Shown: positions 48,289-57,134 of the stretch, piece after piece | Layout of the letters: the number at the start of each line of letters is the position of its first letter | How positions within the stretch are numbered: position 1 is the first letter of the stretch | Source of the DNA: Novosphingobium sp. | GTDB taxonomy: Bacteria > Pseudomonadota > Alphaproteobacteria > Sphingomonadales > Sphingomonadaceae | Direction of reading: 5' to 3' | Assembly (NCBI GenBank): GCA_017744735.1 | Contig: JAGIAR010000001.1 | Coordinates: forward strand, 62,001 to 126,000 | DNA: 64,000 nucleotides | Program-made: the position numbers and the translations under genes | Notes under the pieces: model-generated | What the model saw: only the letters and a program-made list of their open reading frames with translations | The model's database searches: none | What the model was told of the DNA's origin: nothing

Positions 48289-49268
48289 GCCGGATCGGCT
48301 GGCCGCTGGCGGCGGCGGTACTGCTGACGGCCGGCATCCTCCTTTCGCTCGGAACCGGGCGTGTCTGGCTCGACCCGCGCGCGCTGATCGACGGCATCGT
48401 CCAGCCCAAGCCCAACCTCGCCTGGCTGATCCTGGCCGAGCTGAGGGTGCCGCGCACGATCCTCGGCCTGCTGGTCGGTGCGACGATGGGCCTGTCGGGC
48501 GCGGTGCTGCAGGGGCTCTTGCGCAATCCCCTGGCCGAACCCGGCCTGCTCGGGGTTTCGGCGGGTGCCGCGCTCGGTGCGGTGATCGCGATCTATTTCG
48601 GGCTGAGCGCCGCCTTCTTCCTCGCCACCCCGCTGCTGGGGATCGCCGGAGCGCTGCTTGCCGCGGCGCTGACGATGCAGCTCGGCCGCGGCGGAACGCT
48701 GACGATGATTCTGGCCGGCGCCGCGGTGTCGGGCCTGATGGGGGCCGGGCTCAACCTGGCCCTGAACTTCGCGCCCAACCCCTACGCCGCCTACGAAATG
48801 ACCACCTGGCTGCTCGGCTCGCTCGCCGACCGGGACTGGGACCAGACCCTGCTCGCCCTGCCCTTCATCCTCGCCGGCTGGGTCTGCCTGATCCTGACCC
48901 GGCGCGATCTCGACGCACTGACCCTGGGCGAAGCGCAGGCCGAAAGCCTGGGAATCGACCTTGCGCGCACACGCCTGCTTGCGCTGGCCGGGACCGCGCT
49001 GGCGGTCGGCGCGGCAACCGCGGTGACCGGCGCGGTGAGCTTCATCGGGCTGATGGCGCCGCATCTCGTGCGGCCCTTCGTCGGCCATCAGCCGAGCCGG
49101 GTGCTGCTGCCCTCGGCGCTGTTCGGGGCGATCCTGCTGGTCTTCGCGGATGTCGCGACCAAGCTCGTCCCGACCGCGCAGGAGCTCAAGCTCGGCGTGC
49201 TCACCAGCCTGGTGGGGGCGCCGTTCTTCTTCTGGCTGGTCGGCCGGTTGCGGAGGATGTCGCCGTGA
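48282..49268 (+). CDS. FecCD-family ABC permease (BtuC-like)
   Basis: ELRVPRTILGLLVGATMGLSGAVLQGLLRNPLAEPGLLGVSAGAALGAV...GAVSFIGLMAPHLVRPFVGHQPSRVLLPSALFGAILL. Confidence 0.93.
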   Translation: MVSRIGWPLAAAVLLTAGILLSLGTGRVWLDPRALIDGIVQPKPNLAWLILAELRVPRTILGLLVGATMGLSGAVLQGLLRNPLAEPGLLGVSAGAALGAVIAIYFGLSAAFFLATPLLGIAGALLAAALTMQLGRGGTLTMILAGAAVSGLMGAGLNLALNFAPNPYAAYEMTTWLLGSLADRDWDQTLLALPFILAGWVCLILTRRDLDALTLGEAQAESLGIDLARTRLLALAGTALAVGAATAVTGAVSFIGLMAPHLVRPFVGHQPSRVLLPSALFGAILLVFADVATKLVPTAQELKLGVLTSLVGAPFFFWLVGRLRRMSP

Positions 49269-50038
49269 CCCGCCTGACTGCCGAGCGTGTGACGGTGCGG
49301 CGCGGCGGCCGCGCGATCGTGGACGATGTCTCGCTCACCCTCGAGAGCGGGAGTTTCGTCGGTCTGCTCGGACCCAACGGTGCGGGCAAGTCGACGCTGA
49401 TGGCGGCGCTGGTCGGCCTGCTCCGGCCCGAGGAGGGCAGCGTGCTGCTCGACGGCGCACCGATCGCCGGAATGGATCGCCGCGCGCTTGCACGCACGCG
49501 AGCGTACCTGCCGCAAAACCCGCGCGCCGAATGGCCGATCTCGGTCGAACGGCTGGTGGCGCTGGGCCTGACTCCGCAGCTTCCGGTGTTCGGCCCGCTG
49601 TCGGGCACGATGCAGGCACAGGTCCATGCGGCAATCGCGCAATTCGACCTCGCCCAGCACCGCGACCAGCCGGCTACCACGCTGTCGGGCGGGGAACTGG
49701 CGCGGGCAATGCTCGCGCGCGCGCTGGTCGGCGAACCGGACCTGCTGCTGGCCGACGAGCCGCTGGCCGGGCTCGACCCGCGCCATGCGCTCGACGGCGT
49801 CCGCCGCCTGCGCGGGCTTGCCGACGACGGCCGGCTGGTGATGGCATCGATCCACGAGCTGACCCTCGCCGCGCGCTACACCACCCATGTCGCCGTGATG
49901 CTGGAGGGCGAGTTGATCGCCTTCGGCCCGACCGCGACCACCCTGACTTCGGCCCTGCTGGCCGAGGTGTTCGAAGTGAACGCCTGCATCACCGGCGCCG
50001 GGACGCCGGCCGCGATGGTGGATTTCGTCGCCGCCTAG
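49265..50038 (+). CDS. ABC transporter ATP-binding protein (BtuD/FecE-like)
   Basis: LLGPNGAGKSTLMAALVGLL...TTLSGGELARAMLARALVGEPDLLLADEPLAGLD; GTGA coupling. Confidence 0.93.
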   Translation: MTRLTAERVTVRRGGRAIVDDVSLTLESGSFVGLLGPNGAGKSTLMAALVGLLRPEEGSVLLDGAPIAGMDRRALARTRAYLPQNPRAEWPISVERLVALGLTPQLPVFGPLSGTMQAQVHAAIAQFDLAQHRDQPATTLSGGELARAMLARALVGEPDLLLADEPLAGLDPRHALDGVRRLRGLADDGRLVMASIHELTLAARYTTHVAVMLEGELIAFGPTATTLTSALLAEVFEVNACITGAGTPAAMVDFVAA

Positions 50039-50047
50039 GGCCCGTGC

Positions 50048-52051
50048 TCAAAAGCGCGCGCGCACCCCGCCGTAGATCGCCCTTCCCGGCGCCTTGAACG
50101 TGAAGACTTCCTGGTAGCGCTCGTCGAACAGGTTCTCGGCGCGGGCGTAGAGCTCGAGCGCGTCCGTGATCCGGTAACGCAGGCTGAGGTTGACCAGCGT
50201 GTAGGCGGGGATGTCGGCGATCAGCGAACCGGCGTAGCCGGCCACATAGACCACGTCCTTCATCTCGCCGTTGTAGCGCACGGTCAGCGTGCCCGAGACC
50301 GGCAGGCCGGAAGGCGTATAGGTGAGATTGAAGCTGGCGGTATCCTTCGGTCGGCGCACCGCCTGCGTCACGACTACTTCCGTGTCAAAGGAGTCGGGAT
50401 CTTCGGGGTCGCTCAGCACGTTGCGGCTCTGCGGCGCCTTGAGCCGGGTGTAGGCGGCGTCGACCGAGACGTCGCCGAAAGCTGCCCGGCCGGAAACCTC
50501 GATCCCGTGCATCTTCGTCACCGTGGTGCGGTTGAGCGAGGTGCCGAGGTAGTCGGGCGGCAGATAGTCGACGTAGATCTCATTGTGCAGGCGGCTCTGG
50601 AAATAGGTCGCACCGAGCGTGACCCGGCCGCCCGCAAAGCTCTGGTCGATGCCGGCTTCCCAGCCCCGGGACTCTTCCGGCTCGAGGTTCGGATTGCCGA
50701 TATATTCGCCGGTGTAATAGCCGAACAATTCCGAGCTCACCGGGTTCTTGACGCCGGTTCCGGCGGCGGCGTGCGGCCGGGTGCCGGATGGGAACAGATA
50801 GCTCCCGTCGACATGCCAGGTGGTCGAATTCTTGAAGTAGTCGTTGTCGTCGTGCCGCACCGACGCGCCGAGCGACAGCCGTTCGTCGACCAGCAGATTG
50901 TATTCGGCGACCAGCCCAAGGCGGTCGAGCGTGTGGGTGGCGGTATCGGGCGCCGGTGCCATCGCGCGGAAGCGTTCGCTTTCGAAATCGGCCGCGACCG
51001 TCACGGTATGCTTCACCCGTTCGCTGCCGAAGCGCAGCGTATCGACCAGCGAGCCGAGATAGCGGGTGCCGCGGTCGCCGTAGGAATAGCCGAAGCCGGT
51101 ATAGGCGTCGCGGGCGGTGTCGGCGAACTGCCCCGAGAGCGAGGTGCTCATCCTTCCGCCGAAGCTCGACAACTCGGCCTTGACCAGGCCGTAGAGGGCT
51201 TGATTCGTGAAATAGGACCCGGGCGTGTCGATCGCGGTCACGATCTGGCGGCCGCGCAGCACGGGCGAATCCGCGGTCACGTCCTGATCGAGGCTGTCGC
51301 CCCTGGTCCAGGTGTAGCGCAGCACGGCGCTGAGCCTGAAGGTCTCGGTCGGGGCGAAGTTCACCTTGCCCGACGCGCCCCGGTTGGTCGATCCGACATC
51401 CTCCGAACCGCCCGGCGCGACCGGGTAGCCATCGGTATGGACGTAGTTTCCCGAAAAGGCATAGTCGAAGCGGTCGCTGGCCCCCGCCACGCGCGCGCTT
51501 GCGTTGTAGGAACCGAACGATCCGCCTTCGGCGCGCATGCGGATGCCCGGCGCCTCGCGGCCCGACAGGGTGATGTAGTCGATCACCCCGGCGATCGCAT
51601 CGGAGCCGTAGAGCGCCGACTGCTGGCCGCGCAGCACTTCGACGCGCGCCGCGTCGTCGGCGGTCAGCGTCGCGAAGTCGAATTCGCCCTGGTAGGGATC
51701 GCTGGCCTTGATCCCGTCGATCAGGACGAGAACGTGATTGCCCTCCCCGCCGCGGATGCGGACCTGGGTCAGGCCGCCGATCGCCCGGTTGACCGCGACC
51801 CCGGGAACGTCGCGCAAGACGTCCGAGACGTAGCGCGTCTCGCGGTCCTCGACTTGCTGGTCGTCGATGACGGTGGCGGAACTGCCGATCTGGTCGAGCC
51901 GCTGCTCGTCGCCCGAACGGCTGGCGGAAACCATGATGCCGTCGTCGTCGGCGGCGGCCGCATCGGCCGCCATGGCCGGCGATCCGGCCGCAAGCATTCC
52001 GGCTGCGAGGCCCGCGCAAAGCATCGCGCGCCGCGAAATTGCAGACTCCAT
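50048..52051 (-). CDS. TonB-dependent receptor, BtuB-like
   Basis: RYVSDVLRDVPGVAVNRAIGGLTQVRIRGGEGNHVLVLIDGIKASDPYQGEFDFATLTADDAARVEVLRGQQSALYGSDAIAGVIDYIT; ~667 aa; convergent with the btuFCD-like operon. Confidence 0.9.
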   Translation of the reverse strand: MESAISRRAMLCAGLAAGMLAAGSPAMAADAAAADDDGIMVSASRSGDEQRLDQIGSSATVIDDQQVEDRETRYVSDVLRDVPGVAVNRAIGGLTQVRIRGGEGNHVLVLIDGIKASDPYQGEFDFATLTADDAARVEVLRGQQSALYGSDAIAGVIDYITLSGREAPGIRMRAEGGSFGSYNASARVAGASDRFDYAFSGNYVHTDGYPVAPGGSEDVGSTNRGASGKVNFAPTETFRLSAVLRYTWTRGDSLDQDVTADSPVLRGRQIVTAIDTPGSYFTNQALYGLVKAELSSFGGRMSTSLSGQFADTARDAYTGFGYSYGDRGTRYLGSLVDTLRFGSERVKHTVTVAADFESERFRAMAPAPDTATHTLDRLGLVAEYNLLVDERLSLGASVRHDDNDYFKNSTTWHVDGSYLFPSGTRPHAAAGTGVKNPVSSELFGYYTGEYIGNPNLEPEESRGWEAGIDQSFAGGRVTLGATYFQSRLHNEIYVDYLPPDYLGTSLNRTTVTKMHGIEVSGRAAFGDVSVDAAYTRLKAPQSRNVLSDPEDPDSFDTEVVVTQAVRRPKDTASFNLTYTPSGLPVSGTLTVRYNGEMKDVVYVAGYAGSLIADIPAYTLVNLSLRYRITDALELYARAENLFDERYQEVFTFKAPGRAIYGGVRARF

Positions 52052-52073
52052 TAGCCCCCCCTTGCCGCGACCG

Positions 52074-52943
52074 CTAGGCCTGCCCGGCCGGCCGATCTGC
52101 GGACGCGTGTGCAGCCGGCGCGACCTGTGCCGGCTTCTCCGCCGGGGTGGAGACCTTTTGGAACAATTGCCACGACGAAATCGCCAGCACCGCCGCCAGC
52201 AGGGGGCGCAGGAATTTCTCGGGTGCGCGGGTCGAAAGCAGGCTGCCCGCAATCACGCCCGGGATGGAGCCGATCAGCAGATTGGTCAGCAGAACCCCGT
52301 CGACGTCGCCGATCAGCCAGTGGCCAAAGCCCGCGACCAGCGCCAGCGGCACCGCATGGGCGATGTCCGAGCCGACGATGCGCACGATCGGCAGGCGCGG
52401 ATAGAGCAGCAGCAGCGCGGTCACTCCGATCGCCCCCGCCCCGACCGAGGTCAGCGACACCGCCACGCCGATCACCGCGCCCAGCCCGACCGTGCCCACC
52501 ATCGCCTTGACCGGCGGCCGCAGCGGATCGAGGTCGGCCGCGAATTTGGTCAGCCAGCCGCGGAACACCACCGTCAGCGAGGTGAAGGCCAGCAGGCAGG
52601 CCAGCGCGAACAGCGTCACATGTTCGGTGCTCGGCGACGGCTTGCCGATCAGCGACAGCAGCACGATGGTGACGATCGCGGCGGGCACGCTGCCGAGCGC
52701 GAGGCGGCGCACGATCGGCCATTCGACGGTGTCGCGCCAGCCGTGGACCGCCGAGCCGACGATCTTGGTGATCGAGGCGTACAACAGATCGGTGCCGACC
52801 GCGGTTTGCGGGCTGACCCCGAACAGCAGCACCAGCACCGGAGTCATCAGCGCACCGCCGCCGACCCCGGTCATCCCGACCAGGAAGCCGACCAGCAGGC
52901 CGGCGAAGGCATGGAGCGCATCGATCTGCTGCAGAAGGTTCAA
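52074..52943 (-). CDS. Sulfite exporter TauE/SafE family protein
   Basis: FAGLLVGFLVGMTGVGGGALMTPVLVLLFGVSPQTAVGTDLLYASITKIVG. Confidence 0.9.
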   Translation of the reverse strand: MNLLQQIDALHAFAGLLVGFLVGMTGVGGGALMTPVLVLLFGVSPQTAVGTDLLYASITKIVGSAVHGWRDTVEWPIVRRLALGSVPAAIVTIVLLSLIGKPSPSTEHVTLFALACLLAFTSLTVVFRGWLTKFAADLDPLRPPVKAMVGTVGLGAVIGVAVSLTSVGAGAIGVTALLLLYPRLPIVRIVGSDIAHAVPLALVAGFGHWLIGDVDGVLLTNLLIGSIPGVIAGSLLSTRAPEKFLRPLLAAVLAISSWQLFQKVSTPAEKPAQVAPAAHASADRPAGQA

Positions 52944-53157
52944 GCGGTTCTCCGTTGCGTAAGCGGCAGGGCGCCTGCGGCCATGCAGACGTGAGACGTC
53001 GGTCTGTCCAGCATGCCGATATCCCGTGCGCCGTCCACCGCCTTGTGATGAAAACTATCCGCGCCCCAAGTATCGCCCTGCCCCTTCGCGCAACGCGCTT
53101 GTCGGCCCAGGCCGCGCTATATATGGCGGGATACGGAACAGCTTTCGAGGATCTACC

Positions 53158-53691
53158 ATGCGTACTCCGCTTCTCGCCGTCGCCCTTGCCGCCCTCGCCT
53201 TGCCCGGCGCGGCCTTCGCGCAGGAGGAAGGCAGCATGGATCATGCCGCATGCCCGGCCACGGCGGCCCCGCTGCCGCCGGAACTGGCAAGCTTCGCAGC
53301 GCGCGTGCCGCTCGCGGCGGCCAAGGCGGCAGACAAGCTCGGCAAGGCGACCCTCACCGTGGGCCAGGCGGCCGACGGCACGCTGGTCGCGACCCCTGAG
53401 GTCAAATACCCGCTGCGGCCCGCGAAGCCCGGCGGTTCGGTCAGCTACGGCGGACTGTTCGGCTTCACCGTCACCGAGGCCGGAACCTACCGGGTCGCGC
53501 TGGGCTCGGGCGCATGGATCGACGTGGTGAAGGACGGCGTCGCGATCGAATCGAGCGCGCACGGCCACGGCCCCGATTGCAGCGAGGTCCGCAAGATGGT
53601 CGATTTCCCGCTCGAACCCGGCAGCTACACGCTGCAGGTCGCCGCGAACGGCCAGCCGAGCCTGCCGCTGCTCGTCACCCGCGTGCCCTGA
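53158..53691 (+). CDS. Secreted protein of unknown function
   Basis: 177 aa with signal peptide MRTPLLAVALAALALPGAAFAQ; HAACPAT, SSAHGHGPDC. Confidence 0.75.
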   Translation: MRTPLLAVALAALALPGAAFAQEEGSMDHAACPATAAPLPPELASFAARVPLAAAKAADKLGKATLTVGQAADGTLVATPEVKYPLRPAKPGGSVSYGGLFGFTVTEAGTYRVALGSGAWIDVVKDGVAIESSAHGHGPDCSEVRKMVDFPLEPGSYTLQVAANGQPSLPLLVTRVP

Positions 53692-53696
53692 GGCCG

Positions 53697-54671
53697 ATGC
53701 GCCGGGCCACGGCCGCGCTGCTCGCGCTGGCGGCGCTTGCGCTGCTGGTTGCGGCGAGTCCGGCGGGGTGGATCTGGACCCTTCCCGGCGGCGCCGCGCC
53801 GCCGCCGGTCCCGGCAGGCAATCCGATGAGCGCCGCAAAGGTCGAGCTCGGCCGGCGGCTGTTCTACGATGCGGATCTCTCGATCGACGGGACGATGTCC
53901 TGCGCGACATGCCACGAGCAGCGCCGGGGCTTTGCCGACGGCAACCGCACCATGCCGGGCGTCCACGGCGATCCGGGGCGGCGCAATGTGCCGGGGCTTG
54001 CCAATGTCGGCTATCTCGCTCCCCTGACCTGGGCCGATCCGCGGCTGACCGGGCTGGAGGCGCAGGTTGCGGTGCCGATGTTCGGCGAGGCACCGGTCGA
54101 AATGGGCATGAAAGGCGCCGAGGCCGAACTGCCAAGGCGGCTCGGGAGCGATACCTGCTACCGCAAGATGTTCAAGGCCGCCTTCCCCAGGGAACGCGGG
54201 CGGATCGATGCGGCGACCGTCGCCATGGCGCTGGCCGCGTTCCAGCGCACCCTGATCTCCTACGGCTCACCCTTCGACCGAGGCCAGCTCTCGCCCTCGG
54301 CGCAGCGCGGCAAGGCGGCATTCGCAGCTGCCTGCGCCGAATGCCATTCGGGCCGGAACTTCACCGACGGGCAGTTCCACGCGCTCGAAACCGCCACGAA
54401 AGACGGCGGTCTGGCCGAGATCACCGGGCGGAAGGACGACGCGGGGAGCTTCCGGACCCCGAGCCTGCGCAACGTCGCCCTGACCGCGCCCTATTTCCAC
54501 GACGGCAGCGCCGCAACGCTGGACGAAGCCATCCGGCGGCATGGCGGGATCGCGCTGACCGGCGAAGAACGCGGCGACATCCGTGCTCTGCTCGAAGCGC
54601 TGACCGACAAGGGCTTCGTCACCGATCCCGAATTCGCCTATCCCGAAACCGCCTGCGGAAAAGCGCTCTAG
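53697..54671 (+). CDS. Di-heme cytochrome c peroxidase / MauG-like protein
   Basis: Two heme motifs CATCH and CAECH; MSCATCHEQRRGFADGNRTMPG...FRTPSLRNVALTAPYFHDGS. Confidence 0.93.
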   Translation: MRRATAALLALAALALLVAASPAGWIWTLPGGAAPPPVPAGNPMSAAKVELGRRLFYDADLSIDGTMSCATCHEQRRGFADGNRTMPGVHGDPGRRNVPGLANVGYLAPLTWADPRLTGLEAQVAVPMFGEAPVEMGMKGAEAELPRRLGSDTCYRKMFKAAFPRERGRIDAATVAMALAAFQRTLISYGSPFDRGQLSPSAQRGKAAFAAACAECHSGRNFTDGQFHALETATKDGGLAEITGRKDDAGSFRTPSLRNVALTAPYFHDGSAATLDEAIRRHGGIALTGEERGDIRALLEALTDKGFVTDPEFAYPETACGKAL

Positions 54672-54738
54672 CTGGCATCTTGCGCGGACCGGGACCGAGA
54701 CCATATCGGCGCGAGACTTCCAAGCGAAAGGCCGCCTC

Positions 54739-55437
54739 ATGACCGACACTCCGACACTTCTGCTGGTGGGGGCATCCCGTGGGCTGGGCCTGGCTATTGC
54801 AGAGGAATTCGCCAAGCGCGGCTGGTCGGTGGTCGGCACCGTCCGGGGCGAAGGCCGGACCGCGCTGCACGAGCTTGCCGAACGCTATCCCGGGCGGATC
54901 GAGATCGAGCGGCTCGACGTGACCGACGCCGGCCAGATTTCCGCGCTGCGCGAACGGCTGGACGGTCGCCGGTTCGACATCCTGTTCGTCAACGCCGGGG
55001 TCGCGAGCAGCGATCGCGACGAAACCGCCGGCAGCGCCGAAACCGACGAGTTCGTGCGGCTGATGGTCACCAACGCGCTCGCGCCGATGCGGGTGATCGA
55101 ACGGCTGGACAATCTCGTCGAGCCTGACGGCCTGATCGGCATCATGTCCTCGGGCCTCGGCAGCGTCGCCAACAACGAGACCGGCGGGTTCGACGTCTAT
55201 CGCGGCACCAAGGCGGCCGTGAACACCTATATGCGCAGCTACGCCGCGCGCCGGAACGCCACCGACCGCGCGCTGCTGCTGCTCGCCCCCGGCTGGATCC
55301 GCACCGAGATGGGAGGCGCGGACGCGCCCTTCGGCATCGAGGAAACCATCCCCGACATCGTCGGCACGATCATCGCCAAACGCGAGCGGCCGGGCCTCGA
55401 ATATCTCGACCGCTTCGGCGGCACGGTTCCGTGGTAG
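54739..55437 (+). CDS. SDR family oxidoreductase
   Basis: TLLLVGASRGLGLAIAEEFAKRGWSVVGTVRG...ILFVNAGVAS...YRGTKAAVNTYMRSYA. Confidence 0.92.
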   Translation: MTDTPTLLLVGASRGLGLAIAEEFAKRGWSVVGTVRGEGRTALHELAERYPGRIEIERLDVTDAGQISALRERLDGRRFDILFVNAGVASSDRDETAGSAETDEFVRLMVTNALAPMRVIERLDNLVEPDGLIGIMSSGLGSVANNETGGFDVYRGTKAAVNTYMRSYAARRNATDRALLLLAPGWIRTEMGGADAPFGIEETIPDIVGTIIAKRERPGLEYLDRFGGTVPW

Positions 55438-55447
55438 ACCCTCAAGC

Positions 55448-56158
55448 CTAGCGCGCCCGGCTGGGGCGATAGCCGGCCGCCTGCGCGGCTTCCTCGGTGC
55501 AGAACCGCTCTTCCGGCCGGGTCTGCTCGTAATAGGGCTGGCCCGGCAGGTAATAGATGAAATCGCCGCGGTAGCTCCAGTTGCCCTTGATCGTGCAGCC
55601 GTACCGGTCGCGATACACCTTGGGCTTTCCCGCTGTGGCCGCCCTGGCGATCGGCTTTGGCGCGGCTTCGGGATGCGCCCCGCGCCACTGGGAAGGCGTC
55701 TGGAATTCGGCCGCCCAGATGCCTTGCCCGAACCGGCGGGCCCGGCCCTCGACCTCCGAATAGTCGGCAGCCGCCTCCGGCAGCGAAACCGCGAATCCGG
55801 ACAGCGCCATCATCTCGGCTAGGTCCAGCGAACCTGCGAGGCAGCGGGCGACCAGGCGTCCTTGCGCGTCGGACTGCTCGCCGATGCATTCGACCTGCGC
55901 ATCTCGCACGAACTCGCCGAGCCGGCTGCGGGCGTCGTCGCCGCAATTCCATTCCGCGCCGTCGCGCAGGCAAATCTGTCCGCGCTCCACCGCATCCACC
56001 CCTTCGAGCCGGACCAGCGTCCCCGAAAAAGACAGCGTGTCGCCGTCGATCGCCTCGGCCGGGCCACTGATGGTCCGCCCATGAGCCACGCCGCTGCCGA
56101 GCAGCACGAGCGTGACAAGTACACATGAAACGCTTCGGAACATGCCCGCTTGTCGCAC
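55448..56158 (-). CDS. Secreted thermonuclease (SNase-like) family protein
   Basis: ISGPAEAIDGDTLSFSGTLVRLEGVDAVERGQICLRDGAEWNCGDDARSRLGEFV; signal peptide. Confidence 0.88.
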   Translation of the reverse strand: MRQAGMFRSVSCVLVTLVLLGSGVAHGRTISGPAEAIDGDTLSFSGTLVRLEGVDAVERGQICLRDGAEWNCGDDARSRLGEFVRDAQVECIGEQSDAQGRLVARCLAGSLDLAEMMALSGFAVSLPEAAADYSEVEGRARRFGQGIWAAEFQTPSQWRGAHPEAAPKPIARAATAGKPKVYRDRYGCTIKGNWSYRGDFIYYLPGQPYYEQTRPEERFCTEEAAQAAGYRPSRAR

Positions 56159-56218
56159 GAAAGGAATTTACCGATTCCTATCGCGCATGTCCGGCATTCC
56201 GCGCATCCGCGGCCGTTG

Positions 56219-56884
56219 TCACCAGGGATCCGGCCCCAGCGTGATGTCCTGGCTGGTGCGCGGGGGGAGCGGGGTGGGCGAATGGAGCGCCATCGGCTGC
56301 GGATCGGCGACGAACCACAGCAGCCGGTCCAGCAGATGCAGGCCGTAGGGCCAGTTGCCGATCCCCGAATCCGCGTTGATGTGGCCGATCCAGCCGGCGT
56401 CCACCAGCCGGCTGCCCCACAGACGCGCCATCTTCCGCGAATGGCCGAAGCTGGCATAGGGATCGTCCTGGCTCGCGACGAGGATGCTCGGGAAGGCGAG
56501 CTTTTCGCGCGGCATCGGGGCAAAGGCGCCAAGGCGGCCATCGAGCGGAGCACGGTCGATCACCGGCGGCGCGACCAGCAGCGCGCCCGCCACCTTGCCG
56601 TTCTCGCCCGGCCGTTCGAGCGCGTTCCACCATGCAACGGCATGGCAGCCGAGACTGTGCGCTACCAGAACGACCGGGCGATCCGCATCCGCCACCGCCT
56701 GGTTGAGCTTGTTGACCCAGGTGTTGCGGTGGGGCCGGTCCCACATGCCGAGATCGACCTTGCGGCAATCGTCGCGCTCGCGCTCCCAGATGCTCTGCCA
56801 GTGCCTGCGGCCGCTGTCGCCGAGACCGGGAACGATGAGCAGCAAGGGAGACTTACGCGGCGGATGGATTGCGGGATGGGCCAT
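56219..56884 (-). CDS. RBBP9/YdeN family alpha/beta hydrolase
   Basis: LLLIVPGLGDSGRRHWQSIWERERDDCRKVDLGMWDRPHRNTWVNKLNQAV...VVLVAHSLGCHAVAWW; SD cgaaggagcg. Confidence 0.9.
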   Translation of the reverse strand: MAHPAIHPPRKSPLLLIVPGLGDSGRRHWQSIWERERDDCRKVDLGMWDRPHRNTWVNKLNQAVADADRPVVLVAHSLGCHAVAWWNALERPGENGKVAGALLVAPPVIDRAPLDGRLGAFAPMPREKLAFPSILVASQDDPYASFGHSRKMARLWGSRLVDAGWIGHINADSGIGNWPYGLHLLDRLLWFVADPQPMALHSPTPLPPRTSQDITLGPDPW

Positions 56885-56970
56885 GATACGCTCCTTCGGG
56901 AGGGAACAGGACACTGGCGCGGTCGCCCCGTATCGCTTGAAATCGCTGGAGCGGAGCGAGTCCGCATCCA

Positions 56971-56995
56971 TTTCCCTATCTATATAGTAGGGATT
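56971..56995 (-). promoter_or_regulatory. Putative Rrf2-family operator (site A, upstream of RBBP9-type hydrolase)
   Basis: TTTCCCTATCTATATAGTAGGGATT (rc AATCCCTACTATATAGATAGGGAAA). Confidence 0.6.
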
Positions 56996-57057
56996 AAAGA
57001 TCAAGCCGGCGGATGGTTCCCGTGGCCGAGCCGCCCGGCGATTGCGGCAGAGCGTGA

Positions 57058-57082
57058 AAACCCTATCCGCATGACAGGGAAT
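57058..57082 (+). promoter_or_regulatory. Putative Rrf2-family operator (site D, upstream of SLC13 transporter)
   Basis: AAACCCTATCCGCATGACAGGGAAT; shares CCCTATC-n3-AT-n3-AGGGA with site A. Confidence 0.4.
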
Positions 57083-57134
57083 GACGCGGGCATAAAGCCG
57101 GGCTAGACGGAGTCGGCGCAGGTGAGGAGAGTGC

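Noticed and set aside
52944-53157. Possible cobalamin riboswitch upstream of TauE-BtuB on the minus strand
   Set aside because: Only a weak CCTGCC-like match; no recognisable B12 box or conserved core.
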